DNA of 32,793 bases, from contig JANWHX010000117.1 in the NCBI GenBank assembly GCA_025450235.1, positions 1-32,793 on the forward strand, written 5' to 3'. The notes under the pieces were generated by a model, which was not told the origin of the DNA, ran no database searches, and worked only from the letters and a program-made list of their open reading frames with translations. Position 1 is the first letter of the stretch. Every line of letters begins with the position of its first letter. Shown here one piece after another: positions 14,915-25,831 of the stretch. This stretch comes from Chitinophagaceae bacterium. GTDB lineage: Bacteria; Bacteroidota; Bacteroidia; Chitinophagales; Chitinophagaceae. A program made the position numbers and the translations under genes.

Positions 14915-16897
14915 GTGGTTATGCATGATTCAAAATCTCCTTCAGGACCTTTAGAAAGAAAATGGTCAGATTATAAAGGACATTGTAAACTGGTTAATCC
15001 TGCGAATAAACGCAAGCTCGAAATAATTGTAGTAGGAACGGGTTTGGCCGGAGCATCTGCTGCGGCATCATTAGGAGAATTGGGTTATAAAGTAAAAGCC
15101 TTTTGTTTCCAGGATTCTCCGAGAAGAGCTCACTCGATAGCTGCCCAGGGCGGCATAAATGCGGCAAAAAATTATCAGAATGATGGCGATAGTATCTATC
15201 GTTTGTTCTATGATACGATCAAAGGCGGTGATTATCGTGCCAGGGAATCGAATGTTCACCGGCTTGCTGAAGTGAGTGTAAATATCATTGATCAATGCGT
15301 GGCACAGGGTGTGCCATTTGCGAGAGAATATGGGGGTTTGCTGAATAACCGTTCATTTGGCGGTACACAGGTTAAAAGAACTTTTTATGCAGCCGGTCAA
15401 ACGGGCCAACAACTGCTGATAGGGGCTTACCAGGCATTGGAAAGACAAGTGGCACTTGGCAATGTGAAAATGTATAGCCGCCATGAAATGCTGGAAGTTG
15501 TTCTTGTAGATGGAAAGGCGAGAGGGATCATCGCAAGGGATCTGATCAATGGAAAACTGGAACGTCACTTTGGACATTCAGTGCTGCTGTGCACCGGTGG
15601 ATATGGCAATGTATTTTATTTGAGCACAAATGCGATGGGCTGTAATGTATCAGCCACATGGAAGGCACATAAGAAAGGAGCTTATTTTTCTAATCCATGT
15701 TTTACGCAAATTCATCCAACTTGTATCCCGGTCACCGGCGATCATCAAAGTAAGCTGACATTAATGTCTGAATCACTACGCAATGACGGACGTATATGGG
15801 TGCCGAAAACGAAAAATGATACCCGCAAGGCAAATGATATTCCTGAGGGGGAAAGGGATTACTACTTAGAGAGAAGATATCCCGCATTTGGCAATCTTGT
15901 GCCAAGAGATGTTGCATCAAGAGCCGCTAAGGAAAGATGTGATGCCGGATTTGGGGTCGGCAGCACCAAACAGGCGGTCTATCTTGATTTTAAGTTTAAC
16001 CTCATCAATAAATACGGAAAAACTGAAGCAAGCAAACAAGGCATTGAGAATCCCGATATGGAAACCCTGGTCCGTTTGGGTAAAGAAGTGGTGAAAGAAG
16101 AATACGGTAACCTTTTTGAAATGTATGAAAAGATCACTGGTGAGAATCCTTATGAAGTACCGATGCGAATATATCCGGCTGTGCATTATACAATGGGGGG
16201 ATTGTGGGTGGATTATGAATTGATGACGAATATTCCGGGTTTATATTCCCTGGGTGAAGCCAACTTCAGCGATCATGGCGCCAACCGGCTTGGAGCATCT
16301 GCATTGATGCAGGGTTTGGCAGATGGATATTTTGTAATTCCATATACCATAGGAAATTTCCTTGCCAATGAAATCGCGGTTAAACCAATTCCAGTTTCCC
16401 ATGAAGCATTTGAGGCGGCTGAGAAAGCTGTGAGTGAAAGGATCAATAAGTTGATGAACATAAAGGGAAAGCAATCCGTTGAAAGTTTACATAAGCGATT
16501 GGGCAAGATCATGTGGGAGAAATGTGGCATGGCGCGCAATGCGAAAGGCCTGGAAGAAGCGATCAAAGAAATACAGCAATTGAAAAAAGAATTCTGGAGT
16601 GATCTGAGAATACCCGGCGAGATAAATGAAATGAATCCTGAATTGGATAAGGCCGGCCGCGTGGCTGATTTTATGGAACTTGGTGAACTAATGTGTATCG
16701 ACGCATTGCAGAGAAATGAAAGTTGCGGCGGGCATTTCCGGGAAGAATATCAAACGCCGGAAGGTGAAGCGATGAGGCGGGATGATGAGTTTATGTATGT
16801 TTCGGCCTGGGAATTGAAGGGAGAAAGTAACTGGGAATTACATAAAGAGGAGCTGAAGTATGAGGAGGTTAAACCGACACAGAGGAGTTATAAATAA
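14915..16897 (+). CDS. sdhA: Succinate dehydrogenase / fumarate reductase flavoprotein subunit (start 14915 or 14921)
   Basis: 660 aa: [55 protein letters not shown]...[31 protein letters not shown]...[46 protein letters not shown]. Confidence 0.97.
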   Translation: MVMHDSKSPSGPLERKWSDYKGHCKLVNPANKRKLEIIVVGTGLAGASAAASLGELGYKVKAFCFQDSPRRAHSIAAQGGINAAKNYQNDGDSIYRLFYDTIKGGDYRARESNVHRLAEVSVNIIDQCVAQGVPFAREYGGLLNNRSFGGTQVKRTFYAAGQTGQQLLIGAYQALERQVALGNVKMYSRHEMLEVVLVDGKARGIIARDLINGKLERHFGHSVLLCTGGYGNVFYLSTNAMGCNVSATWKAHKKGAYFSNPCFTQIHPTCIPVTGDHQSKLTLMSESLRNDGRIWVPKTKNDTRKANDIPEGERDYYLERRYPAFGNLVPRDVASRAAKERCDAGFGVGSTKQAVYLDFKFNLINKYGKTEASKQGIENPDMETLVRLGKEVVKEEYGNLFEMYEKITGENPYEVPMRIYPAVHYTMGGLWVDYELMTNIPGLYSLGEANFSDHGANRLGASALMQGLADGYFVIPYTIGNFLANEIAVKPIPVSHEAFEAAEKAVSERINKLMNIKGKQSVESLHKRLGKIMWEKCGMARNAKGLEEAIKEIQQLKKEFWSDLRIPGEINEMNPELDKAGRVADFMELGELMCIDALQRNESCGGHFREEYQTPEGEAMRRDDEFMYVSAWELKGESNWELHKEELKYEEVKPTQRSYK

Positions 16898-16899
16898 TT

Positions 16900-16947
16900 G
16901 TTGGATGTTTTAATTGCTTGATGGCTTGATGGTTTAATTGTTGGATG
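16900..16947. repeat. Octameric repeat block GTTGGATG-TTTTAATT-GCTTGATG-GCTTGATG-GTTTAATT-GTTGGATG
   Basis: Six contiguous 8-mers in A-B-C-C-B'-A order immediately after sdhA. Confidence 0.8.
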
Positions 16948-16976
16948 GTTGTCGTAAAACGAATCGAAGCTCTGGC

Positions 16977-17354
16977 ATGGCGGAAAAATATCTGAAACTT
17001 AATGATATTGATGCCTATAAGATAGCTTTTCATTTGAGTAACTACATATGGAATGTGGTAATAAAATGGGAACACTTTGCCAGGCGTACGGTTGGTGAAC
17101 AATTTGTAACAGCAGCGGATTCAATTTCAGCAAATATTGCAGAAGGATTTGGCAGATATTTTAAAAAAGATAAAATAAAATTCTATCAGTATAGCGCTGG
17201 CTCTGTAAAGGAGTGTTTTGATTGGAATGAAAAATCGAAAGTAAGGCTGTTGCTTAAAGAAGAAGAATACGTGCATATTTTCGGAGAACTGCAAAAGATG
17301 CCGGAGGCGATTAACAGACTAATAAAATACACAAATTTGAAACTGGTTAAATAA
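16977..17354 (+). CDS. Four helix bundle protein (23S rRNA intervening-sequence / S23-like family)
   Basis: MAEKYLKLNDIDAYKIAFHLSNYIWNVVIKWEHFARRTVGEQFVTAADSISANIAEGFGRYFKKDKIKFYQYSAGSVKECFDWNEKSKVRLLL...: characteristic 'TAADSISANIAEGFGR' and 'F...SAGSVKE' motifs. Confidence 0.9.
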   Translation: MAEKYLKLNDIDAYKIAFHLSNYIWNVVIKWEHFARRTVGEQFVTAADSISANIAEGFGRYFKKDKIKFYQYSAGSVKECFDWNEKSKVRLLLKEEEYVHIFGELQKMPEAINRLIKYTNLKLVK

Positions 17355-17372
17355 CAATCAAACCATTTTTTA

Positions 17373-18143
17373 ATGGAACATTATATAATGAACCTTACGC
17401 TAAAAGTCTGGAAGCAGAAAAATGCGGCTACTAAGGGCAGTTTTGAAACGTACCAGGTAAAAGAAATTTCCTCCGAAATGTCTTTTCTTGAAATGTTTGA
17501 TGTACTCAATGAACAATTGATCCACGAAGGAAAAGACCCGATTGCTTTCGATCATGATTGCCGTGAAGGTATTTGTGGTATGTGTTCAATGTATATAAAT
17601 GGCCGTCCCCACGGGCCGTGGCAAGGCACGACGGTCTGTCAATTGCACATGCGGGCTTTTAAGGATGGAGATACAATTGTAGTTGAACCGTGGAGAGCCA
17701 ATGCTTTTCCTGTTATCAAAGACCTGGTGGTTGATCGTACAGCTTTTGACAGAATAATTCAAGCCGGAGGATTTATCTCCGTTAACACAGGGGTGTCTTT
17801 AGATGGTAATGCCATCCCTATCGAAAAAGCGAAAGCTGATTTGTCTTTTGCTGCCGCTTCCTGTATTGGTTGCGGAGCTTGTGTGGCTTCGTGCAAGAAT
17901 TCATCCGCTATGTTGTTTGTCTCGGCAAAGGTGGCGCACCTGGCATTATTACCGCAGGGTGAATTAGAAAGAAAGACAAGAGTATTGGGGATGGTAGCGC
18001 AGATGGATAAAGAAGGATTTGGGAGTTGCACCTTTACCGAAGCCTGTGAAGCTGTTTGCCCGAAAGAAATATCAGTAACAAACATTTCGAGATTGAATGC
18101 AGAATATATGAAGGCGGGCCTTTCAGTTGATAACTCAGATTAG
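17373..18143 (+). CDS. sdhB: Succinate dehydrogenase / fumarate reductase iron-sulfur subunit (start 17373 or 17388)
   Basis: [34 protein letters not shown]; second cluster [19 protein letters not shown]...[15 protein letters not shown]. Confidence 0.96.
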   Translation: MEHYIMNLTLKVWKQKNAATKGSFETYQVKEISSEMSFLEMFDVLNEQLIHEGKDPIAFDHDCREGICGMCSMYINGRPHGPWQGTTVCQLHMRAFKDGDTIVVEPWRANAFPVIKDLVVDRTAFDRIIQAGGFISVNTGVSLDGNAIPIEKAKADLSFAAASCIGCGACVASCKNSSAMLFVSAKVAHLALLPQGELERKTRVLGMVAQMDKEGFGSCTFTEACEAVCPKEISVTNISRLNAEYMKAGLSVDNSD

Positions 18144-18146
18144 GCC

Positions 18147-20261
18147 TCAGCGGATCAAAGTGACGGTGCCTTTCTTTTCTATTATTTTGCCTTGCGCATC
18201 AGCTACTTTAATTGTCCATATGTAGGCCCCTGGATCCTGTAAGCGGCCTCTCCATTTTCCATCCCAGCCTTTATTTCTTTCCCTCGTTGAAAAAACTCTT
18301 TCGCCCCAGCGGTTAAAAACACTGAATTCTTTAAGGACATATTGAAATCCCATTACCGGCCGGATAATATCATTCCTCCCATCGTCACCTGGTGTGAATG
18401 CTGTGGGCATATAAATACCGTCCAGCGGATTAACATGAATAAAAACAGAGTCAATATCGATACAACCGGCATCGTTCATTGCCGTGACAACATAAGTGAT
18501 ATTGTCTTCCGGTCTTGCTACCGGGCTGGCAATTGTTGGATCACTTAGCCATCTCGTGGGTGACCACTGAAACCTGCTGCCGCCGCCGGTTACAAAGAGC
18601 TGCACAGATTGCCCTGCATCAATGACCTGGTCAGAAGGCGCCTGTATACTAAATTGCTGCAGATCCAAAGTCTTTGAAGTTGAATCGTCAAGGCAGGCAA
18701 GACCCGTTATAATTTTTAGTTTTGCTGAATACAATCCCGACGCCGTGTAACTATGGACCGGATCTTTTTCAGTCGATGTATTACCATCGCCAAAATCCCA
18801 GATATATTGAACAGTGCTGTCGCCGGGATAAATGTTTGATTTATTTATAAACCTTACATAACCAGAATCACACTTGGCCACAAAATCAAAATCCGATTTT
18901 GAAAAGGCCCCTCCCGCAGCGATACTCTTGGTCCTTTCCAAATAACCGCATGCCGATAGTGATTTAATAGTAAGTTTTACCTGGTAAACCTGGTTGTAAG
19001 GTGTAAACGTGTGTGGGGGGCTTTGCAACACCGAAGTAGTACCGTCACCGAAATCCCATAACCACTGTATGCCACCGCTTAAATTGCCAATGCCGTTGAA
19101 CTGAACGACCCCATTGCAACTATCAATAACTGTGAAGTCAAAATTATTGTAAGGATCAGCGGGACCATCATTAATAGCAGAAGGCAATCCTAATGCCCCA
19201 TCCCTGTTACCTAAGCTGATTCTATCCAGTTCAAAACTGCATCCGGGTCCCTTTATATTCGGATAATTGATGACTGAAAGCGTATAATTGTGCCGATTCA
19301 GGTATATTTTTCTGTCGGGACCAGACTGGATACCATAAAACCCATAGCTAACCGGAATGGTTACCCGTGAGCTCCTGATCGCTGTCGCTGATCCCAATTT
19401 TGATTCGAACTGATCAATCGCGGACTCGAGAGCTCTTGTGACGTATAAGAGTTTTGAATCGGGTGAGTATTCGCAACTGAAGTAGCCGGAAGCCGGATTA
19501 CTGATTGCTCTTGCATTGCTAAGAATTCCTGTAGCATTGTCAAAATCAAAAAGCTGAAAGAAATTGCCAGCAGCATCGGGAAAATTTGTCTGGCAAAGTT
19601 GTTTGCCATCAGGACTAACTTTCATCATGCCGAGATCTTCGAAGCTTAAGATAGTTCCCACGGGCGATACGACAGGGGTTGGTTGCAATCCTGTACAGGT
19701 CATCAGCCAGGCTTTGAAAATGTTAGAATTCCTTTCATTAATTATGATCCACACGTCGATTCCGTTTGCATGTCGTGCGGCGGTAAGGCGCTCCGTCGAA
19801 GACGGATCAAGCAATACATTCTTTGTAACCACTTCACCCAATCCCCCGTCATGTTTCATATTCACAATAGAATAGCGGTAGCCGTTGGCAAAATTATTTT
19901 CAACCGCATCACAGGTAAAAACATAGAATATGCTATCGGTATTCGGCATAGGTATGATCAGCGAAGATTGTACTGCAGAAATATGACCCAGGATATTATC
20001 ACCGTTGGCCATTAGCTGGTGGGACCGGTTATAAATTGTTGTCCCATTCGTATAAAAAAGAATATTGCCATGTGCATCGCTAATACTGGCGTTCCCTTCA
20101 TAGCAAGTGTTTACTCCATCTGCAAGGGCATGAGGCAGCGTGAGGCCGCCGGCATTAAAGCTTAAGCCCGCAGACGCTCCAAAATACCAGGTATTAAACT
20201 GCTGCGCCCTGGCCTGAAGAAGCAATAAAAAAAGTGAAATAAGGAAAGAAAGATTTTTCAT
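18147..20261 (-). CDS. PKD-domain surface protein with gliding-motility-associated / T9SS-type C-terminal domain
   Basis: 704 aa; signal peptide; PKD repeats (IQWLWDFGDGTTSVLQSPPHTF, VQYIWDFGDGNTSTEKDPVHSY); C-terminus YMPTAFTPGDDGRNDIIRPV...FSVFNRWGERVFSTRERNKGWDGKWRGRLQDPGAYIWTIKVADAQGKIIEKKGTVTLIR. Confidence 0.92.
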   Translation of the reverse strand: MKNLSFLISLFLLLLQARAQQFNTWYFGASAGLSFNAGGLTLPHALADGVNTCYEGNASISDAHGNILFYTNGTTIYNRSHQLMANGDNILGHISAVQSSLIIPMPNTDSIFYVFTCDAVENNFANGYRYSIVNMKHDGGLGEVVTKNVLLDPSSTERLTAARHANGIDVWIIINERNSNIFKAWLMTCTGLQPTPVVSPVGTILSFEDLGMMKVSPDGKQLCQTNFPDAAGNFFQLFDFDNATGILSNARAISNPASGYFSCEYSPDSKLLYVTRALESAIDQFESKLGSATAIRSSRVTIPVSYGFYGIQSGPDRKIYLNRHNYTLSVINYPNIKGPGCSFELDRISLGNRDGALGLPSAINDGPADPYNNFDFTVIDSCNGVVQFNGIGNLSGGIQWLWDFGDGTTSVLQSPPHTFTPYNQVYQVKLTIKSLSACGYLERTKSIAAGGAFSKSDFDFVAKCDSGYVRFINKSNIYPGDSTVQYIWDFGDGNTSTEKDPVHSYTASGLYSAKLKIITGLACLDDSTSKTLDLQQFSIQAPSDQVIDAGQSVQLFVTGGGSRFQWSPTRWLSDPTIASPVARPEDNITYVVTAMNDAGCIDIDSVFIHVNPLDGIYMPTAFTPGDDGRNDIIRPVMGFQYVLKEFSVFNRWGERVFSTRERNKGWDGKWRGRLQDPGAYIWTIKVADAQGKIIEKKGTVTLIR

Positions 20262-20406
20262 TTGTACGATCGATGGCTGGTTTCCATCTGGTGCTTGATA
20301 TTTAAAGACATTAAAATATAAAAAATTGCGGCTTTAAATTAATATTTTGAGATATAAGGTGTCGACTATCATCCATATTGTTTCATAAATAAGATTAAGT
20401 CTGAAT

Positions 20407-20994
20407 TTAAAAAGAATATTCTACCCGTATACCAGCCGAGCAAAGCCCGGAAGCATCCTTGTATTTTAAGAAGCTAAAGCTTCCGGCCAGGCTGATCATT
20501 CCAGTGAGAAGATATCCGGCACCAAGTTTAGCACCCAATCCTGGATGAACGGCCTCTTTATAAATTCCTGCCGCGACGCCCGTTGTCAACGCTATATATC
20601 CTTTTTTTCCCGGATTAAATAGAGCCCCGCCAAATGCGTGCAGGAAAATATAGTTGCTGTACCGGTATTCATAACCGGCGATCAATGATCTTTTTCCAAA
20701 ATAACACCCAATTCCTCCATTGGCCGTAAAACCTATTGGTTTCTTTGGTGCTACCACCCCAAAGCGATGATGACTCCAGGAATAACCAAGGGTAATGCCA
20801 GCAAAATGTGTTTGAGAAAACTCACCGACAGGGATATCTATTCCAACTGAAGCGGCATTGCTCTTACCATTTGTAATTTTCGGGAGATTAGCGTTACGCT
20901 GGGCTAAAAGTTCTGAGGCGGTTAGTATGCCTGTTAGAAAAAATAAAACAGTTGTTTTCGTGCTCATTCTTATCAAATTTGCCTCTTTTTTCAA
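20407..20994 (-). CDS. Small secreted / outer-membrane beta-barrel-like protein (start may be at MSTKTT, ~20967)
   Basis: 195 aa; signal peptide-like N-terminus; glycine-rich alternating strands (GITLGYSWSHHRFGVV...GGIGCYFGKRSLIAGYEYRYSN); ends in aromatic F. Confidence 0.65.
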   Translation of the reverse strand: MKKEANLIRMSTKTTVLFFLTGILTASELLAQRNANLPKITNGKSNAASVGIDIPVGEFSQTHFAGITLGYSWSHHRFGVVAPKKPIGFTANGGIGCYFGKRSLIAGYEYRYSNYIFLHAFGGALFNPGKKGYIALTTGVAAGIYKEAVHPGLGAKLGAGYLLTGMISLAGSFSFLKYKDASGLCSAGIRVEYSF

Positions 20995-21006
20995 GAATTA
21001 ACAGCG

Positions 21007-24000
21007 GTGAATAGATTTAGGGCAATAAAAAGCACGAATTTTACGATTTTGAGCATAATGCTGCTGCTGTTGAGGGATTTGCGACCAATATCACTTATGA
21101 TCTTTTCCGTACTGTTGTCTTTGTGGAGCAGTGCGCAAAAACCCGTTACAATAAAACCGTTGTCCAACCTCCGGCAAAAGACCCTCAGAATAGCCGGTGA
21201 TACCTTGCAGATCGATACGTCCAGTATTATTTCCAAAACCTTTGTTGTTGACGGAGTTGCTCCCGCCGATTATCGCCTGGATTTTGTCAATGGCATTTTG
21301 TTTTGGAACAAAAGACCAGCCGCCGAAAGCGTCAGGGTCACTTACCGCGTATTCCCTTATAAATTGAATCCTGTTACGCAGCGAATGCGGTATGACAGCA
21401 TAATGAACAATATGTCGATCAAGCCCTATGAATTCAATAATGAGCTATCAGAATCGCAAAAAGGGATGTTCAATTTTGGTAATATCAAAGCAGAGGGGAG
21501 TTTTGGCAGGCAAATCTCTTTTGGGAACAGCCAGGATGCAGTATTTAATTCAACATTCAACCTGCAGCTAAACGGAATTCTTGGAGATAGCATTGAATTG
21601 CAGGCAGCTATCACCGACAATAATATTCCGGTGCAGCCGGATGGAACCACACAGCAATTAAATGAATTTGACCAGGTCTTCTTACAATTTAAGAAACGCA
21701 ACTGGCAGCTCAATCTTGGAGATATTGATATACGCCAATCCGAAAGTTATTTTATGAACTTTTATAAACGCCTGCAGGGCGTTTCTTTTCAAACAACTAA
21801 TCACTTATCAAGGAATATTACTTCCAAAACCCTGGCCAGTGGCTCGATTGCCAAAGGCAAGTTTACCCGCAACATTATAGAAGCATTGGAAGGAAACCAG
21901 GGACCTTACAGGCTAAGGGGAGCAAACAATGAATTCTACTTTATCGTTTTGGCAAATACCGAAAAAGTATTTATTGACGGAGAACTTATGCAGCGCGGAG
22001 AAGACCAGGATTATGTGATCAATTATAATACATCCGAAATCACATTCACACCCCGCCGGATGATCACGAAAGACAGTCGTATACAGGTAGAATTTGAATA
22101 TGCCGACAGGAATTATTTAAATGCAAACCTCTATTTAAAACAGGAATTTGACTTCAACCGGAAGGTAAAGCTCAAGTTCGGTTTTTTTAATAATAGTGAT
22201 GCAAAGAACTCGTCGATCAACCAGGTGTTGGATAATAACCAAAAACAATTCTTAGCCAATGTTGTCGGCGACAGTATTCACAAGGCATATTATCCTTCGG
22301 CGATACCGGATACGTTCGCCTCCGGAAAGATCCTTTATCAAAAAATATATTACACGTCAGGGACAGGCATTGACTCATTTTATCAATACTCTGCCAATCC
22401 CGACTCGGCAAAATACAATGTTTCGTTTACAGAAGTTGGCCAGGGCAATGGCAACTATGTGATTGACTTCAATGGAGCAAATGGCAAAGTGTACCGATAC
22501 ATAATGCCGGTCGGGGGGATAAAAACAGGCAATTATGAAGCTGCCATACTTTTAATTACACCAAAGAAACAACAGGTAATTAATCTTGGGCTCGACTATG
22601 CTATATCCAGGAACACACTCCTGAAAACTGAAATCGCAACGAGTATTTATGATGTTAATACTTTTTCAGAACTTGACGACGGCGATGACCAGGGATGGGC
22701 CGCAAAATTCCGGCTCACGAATAGCAAGCTACTACATACAAAAAATAGTCTCGAATTAAATACCTTGCTGGACTATGAGTATGTGCAGGATAAATTCAAA
22801 CCGCTGGAAAGGCTGAGAACAGTGGAATTTTCAAGGGACTGGGGATTGCCACTATTACCTGTTGCCGCTACCGAAAATATCATCCGGGCAGAAGCGGAGC
22901 TCAAAGACAATAAAAGTAATATATTAAGATACCGGTTCATTAATTACAATCGCAGCGACAATTATAATGGCTTTCAAAATGGCCTGGTCTATTTTGTCAA
23001 CTGGAAAGGTTGGCAGTTAAATAATGATTTTACGCTGACCAATTTCAGTACTGTCATTAATAAAGGATATTTTTTCCGGCCGATCATTGATATCAGCAAG
23101 CAGTTGAAGAAAATGGGCAACTGGAGGGCTGGTTTCAAATATTCATTGGAGAGAAATGCTTCCCGTGATAAATTAGCCGACACGCTGACCGCCGATGCTT
23201 TTTCGTTTGATAGCTATTCAGTTTATCTTAAGTCTGACGAAAGAAAAAAGAACCGGTATGGCATTTCATTTTTTACCCGCTCGGATAAATACCGGGTACA
23301 GACCGGGAAAGACTTTGGCCGGGGCGACCGGAGTTATAATTTGAACCTGCAAACCGAATTACTGGCAAACGCCAGGCGGCAATTCTACCTCAATGCCACG
23401 TTCCGGAAACTAAAGGTCAGCGATCCTGCGATCTCCGGTCAAAAGGAAGATGAGACGATACTGGGACGTGCGGAATATGTAATGAATGAATGGAAGGGAT
23501 TGTTATCAGGTAATGTTTTATATGAAGTAGGATCGGGACAGGAACAAAAAAGAGACTTTGCTTACCTGGAAGTGCCGCCGGGAACGGGACAATTTGCCTG
23601 GATAGATTACAACAATGACAACGTTCAGCAATTGAACGAATTTGAATTGGCCGCTTTTCCTGACCAGGCAAAATTCATCCGCATTCTTACTCCCACCAAT
23701 TTGTTTATTAAGGCGAATTATGTTACGTTGAATTATAGCCTTAGTCTCAATCCAAAGGCGGTGCTTAATTCAGCAGACCTGAAAGGCCTCAAGAAACTAA
23801 TATCCAGGCTAAGCTTTATCACTTCTTTGCAGATCAATAAAAAATCAGTGGCACAAGGAAGTTTTGAGTTCAATCCATTCAAATATGGAGTCGACGATAC
23901 GGCGCTGATCACATTGAATACGGTCTTGTTGAATACGTTCTCATTTAATCGGTTCAGCACGAAATGGGGATTTGACATTAGCAATCTTAAGAGCAGCGGC

Positions 24001-24573
24001 AAAGCGCTTTTGACTTACGGCTATGAAAGCAGGAAGGTAGCCGACTGGACCGCAAAACTCCGTTGGAATATCAGCAGGTCCCTTTCTGTCAATATCAATG
24101 GCAAGACGGGAATGAACGCACTTTATACTCCGAATGCGCAATTTGATAACCGCAATTATGAATTAGACATAAAAAGCACTGAGTCTAATCTTATTTTTAT
24201 CCGCGGCACGTCATTTCGGGTGATTACCGGGTACAAATTTGACATTAAAAAGAACCTGCCCCAATATGGCGGCGAACAAGCGGTATCCAATGCTGTGAAT
24301 GTCGAATCGAAATATAATATTCTTCAAAACAGTGCTATCGCCGGTAAGTTTACTTTCAATAAAATTGATTTCACTTCGCAGACGACTGCCACAACTACTG
24401 TCAGCTATATCATGCTGGACGGATTGTTGCCCGGTAAGAATTTTCTCTGGTCACTGTCATTTACGAAGAGACTTATAAACAATCTTGAAGTAAGTTTTCA
24501 GTATGATGGAAGAAAACCCGCGGGTGCAAAAACAATTAATACGGGAAGAGTAACGGCCATGGCACTATTTTGA
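21007..24573 (+). CDS. Large outer-membrane / surface beta-rich protein, possibly SprA-related (real start probably MIFSVLLSLWSSAQKP)
   Basis: 1188 aa; signal peptide; 'VFIDGELMQRGEDQDYVINYNTSEITFTPRRMITKDSRIQVEFEYADRNY' resembles SprA-like surface protein repeats; terminal F. Confidence 0.8.
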   Translation: MNRFRAIKSTNFTILSIMLLLLRDLRPISLMIFSVLLSLWSSAQKPVTIKPLSNLRQKTLRIAGDTLQIDTSSIISKTFVVDGVAPADYRLDFVNGILFWNKRPAAESVRVTYRVFPYKLNPVTQRMRYDSIMNNMSIKPYEFNNELSESQKGMFNFGNIKAEGSFGRQISFGNSQDAVFNSTFNLQLNGILGDSIELQAAITDNNIPVQPDGTTQQLNEFDQVFLQFKKRNWQLNLGDIDIRQSESYFMNFYKRLQGVSFQTTNHLSRNITSKTLASGSIAKGKFTRNIIEALEGNQGPYRLRGANNEFYFIVLANTEKVFIDGELMQRGEDQDYVINYNTSEITFTPRRMITKDSRIQVEFEYADRNYLNANLYLKQEFDFNRKVKLKFGFFNNSDAKNSSINQVLDNNQKQFLANVVGDSIHKAYYPSAIPDTFASGKILYQKIYYTSGTGIDSFYQYSANPDSAKYNVSFTEVGQGNGNYVIDFNGANGKVYRYIMPVGGIKTGNYEAAILLITPKKQQVINLGLDYAISRNTLLKTEIATSIYDVNTFSELDDGDDQGWAAKFRLTNSKLLHTKNSLELNTLLDYEYVQDKFKPLERLRTVEFSRDWGLPLLPVAATENIIRAEAELKDNKSNILRYRFINYNRSDNYNGFQNGLVYFVNWKGWQLNNDFTLTNFSTVINKGYFFRPIIDISKQLKKMGNWRAGFKYSLERNASRDKLADTLTADAFSFDSYSVYLKSDERKKNRYGISFFTRSDKYRVQTGKDFGRGDRSYNLNLQTELLANARRQFYLNATFRKLKVSDPAISGQKEDETILGRAEYVMNEWKGLLSGNVLYEVGSGQEQKRDFAYLEVPPGTGQFAWIDYNNDNVQQLNEFELAAFPDQAKFIRILTPTNLFIKANYVTLNYSLSLNPKAVLNSADLKGLKKLISRLSFITSLQINKKSVAQGSFEFNPFKYGVDDTALITLNTVLLNTFSFNRFSTKWGFDISNLKSSGKALLTYGYESRKVADWTAKLRWNISRSLSVNINGKTGMNALYTPNAQFDNRNYELDIKSTESNLIFIRGTSFRVITGYKFDIKKNLPQYGGEQAVSNAVNVESKYNILQNSAIAGKFTFNKIDFTSQTTATTTVSYIMLDGLLPGKNFLWSLSFTKRLINNLEVSFQYDGRKPAGAKTINTGRVTAMALF

Positions 24574-24578
24574 TCCTA

Positions 24579-24720
24579 ATCCGGGCAATCAGTAATCATA
24601 TGCGTGCCATCAGCGATCCAAATCTGTGCAATCAGTATTCTAAATCCGTGCAATCAGCGATCCCAATCCGTGCAATCCGTGATCATATCCCTGCAATCCG
24701 TGATCTTAATCCGTGATCAT
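24579..24720. repeat. Degenerate 22-bp tandem repeat (consensus ~ATCCGTGCAATCMGYGATCYNA), 6.5 units
   Basis: Units start at 24579, 24600, 24622, 24644, 24666 (21 bp), 24687 and 24709 (partial). Confidence 0.85.
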
Positions 24721-25814
24721 ACGTTAAACCTAAAATGCATCACATCTCCATCTTTCACCACATATTCTTTCCCTTCAATTCTTAGTTTACCCGCTTCACG
24801 GCATGCAGCTTCAGAGCCATACTGGACATAGTCATCGTAACTGATCACCTCAGCCTTAATAAATCCTTTTTCGAAATCGGTGTGTATAACACCGGCGGCT
24901 TGCGGCGCTTTCCACCCCTGATGAATTGTCCATGCTCTTACTTCCTGGACGCCTGCTGTGAAATATGTAAATAAGTTTAGAAGTTTATAAGCAGAATGAA
25001 TCAGTCGATCCAGGGCCGGCTCTTTCATTTTATATTCATCCATGAACAGCGTCTTGTCATCGGCGTTTTCCATTTCAGCAATTTGCGCTTCAATAGAATT
25101 ATTCATGACGATCATTTGGGCATCTTCATTTTTTATAGCTGCCTTTAAAGCTTCCGAATACTTATTGCCCTTATGCATCGACCCTTCATCTACATTGGCA
25201 ACATAGAGAACGGGTTTATCTGTCAAAAGAAAGAGGTCAGCAACAGCCGTCTTCTCTTCTTTTGATAATTTCAATTCGCGAATGCTCTTTCCCTTTTCCA
25301 AATGTTCCTTGCAACGAACCAATACTTCCAGTTCGGATTTTAGCTTGGGATCAATCCGGACCTGCTTTTCTGTTTTAGATATTTTTCGCTCAACTCCATC
25401 CAGGTCTTTCAGCTGCAATTCTGTATCGATTATCTCTTTATCACTAACCGGATTGATAGCGCCTTCATCCCGCAATATGTTTTCATCTTCAAAACAACGG
25501 ATCACATGAATGACGGCATCTACTTCACGGATGTTGGCGAGGAATTTATTACCAAGACCTTCGCCCTTGCTGGCACCGCGAACCAATCCGGCGATGTCTA
25601 CGATCTCGATCTGTGTCGGCACGATGCGATCCGGAATAACGAGTTCAGCCAGTTTGTTGAGCCGCGGATCAGGCACATCCACCAATCCCACGTTGGGATC
25701 AATGGTACAAAAGCGATAGTTGCTGGCCTGCGCCTTTGCACTACTGCTTACGGCATTAAATAAAGTCGACTTACCCACATTCGGTAATCCTACAATTCCT
25801 GCTTGTAAAGCCAT
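24717..25814 (-). CDS. ychF: Redox-regulated ATPase YchF (Obg-like GTPase family)
   Basis: 365 aa: [52 protein letters not shown]...[42 protein letters not shown]. Confidence 0.97.
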   Translation of the reverse strand: MALQAGIVGLPNVGKSTLFNAVSSSAKAQASNYRFCTIDPNVGLVDVPDPRLNKLAELVIPDRIVPTQIEIVDIAGLVRGASKGEGLGNKFLANIREVDAVIHVIRCFEDENILRDEGAINPVSDKEIIDTELQLKDLDGVERKISKTEKQVRIDPKLKSELEVLVRCKEHLEKGKSIRELKLSKEEKTAVADLFLLTDKPVLYVANVDEGSMHKGNKYSEALKAAIKNEDAQMIVMNNSIEAQIAEMENADDKTLFMDEYKMKEPALDRLIHSAYKLLNLFTYFTAGVQEVRAWTIHQGWKAPQAAGVIHTDFEKGFIKAEVISYDDYVQYGSEAACREAGKLRIEGKEYVVKDGDVMHFRFNV

Positions 25815-25831
25815 ATGTCAGTCTTTCAGTT

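Noticed and set aside
17597-17635. GGCCGTCCCCACGGGCCGTGG palindrome-like stretch in sdhB as another inserted element
   Set aside because: It encodes the ordinary SdhB motif [20 protein letters not shown], not an insertion.
24579-24720. CRISPR array
   Set aside because: Repeats are contiguous 22-bp units without unique spacers and no cas genes are nearby.
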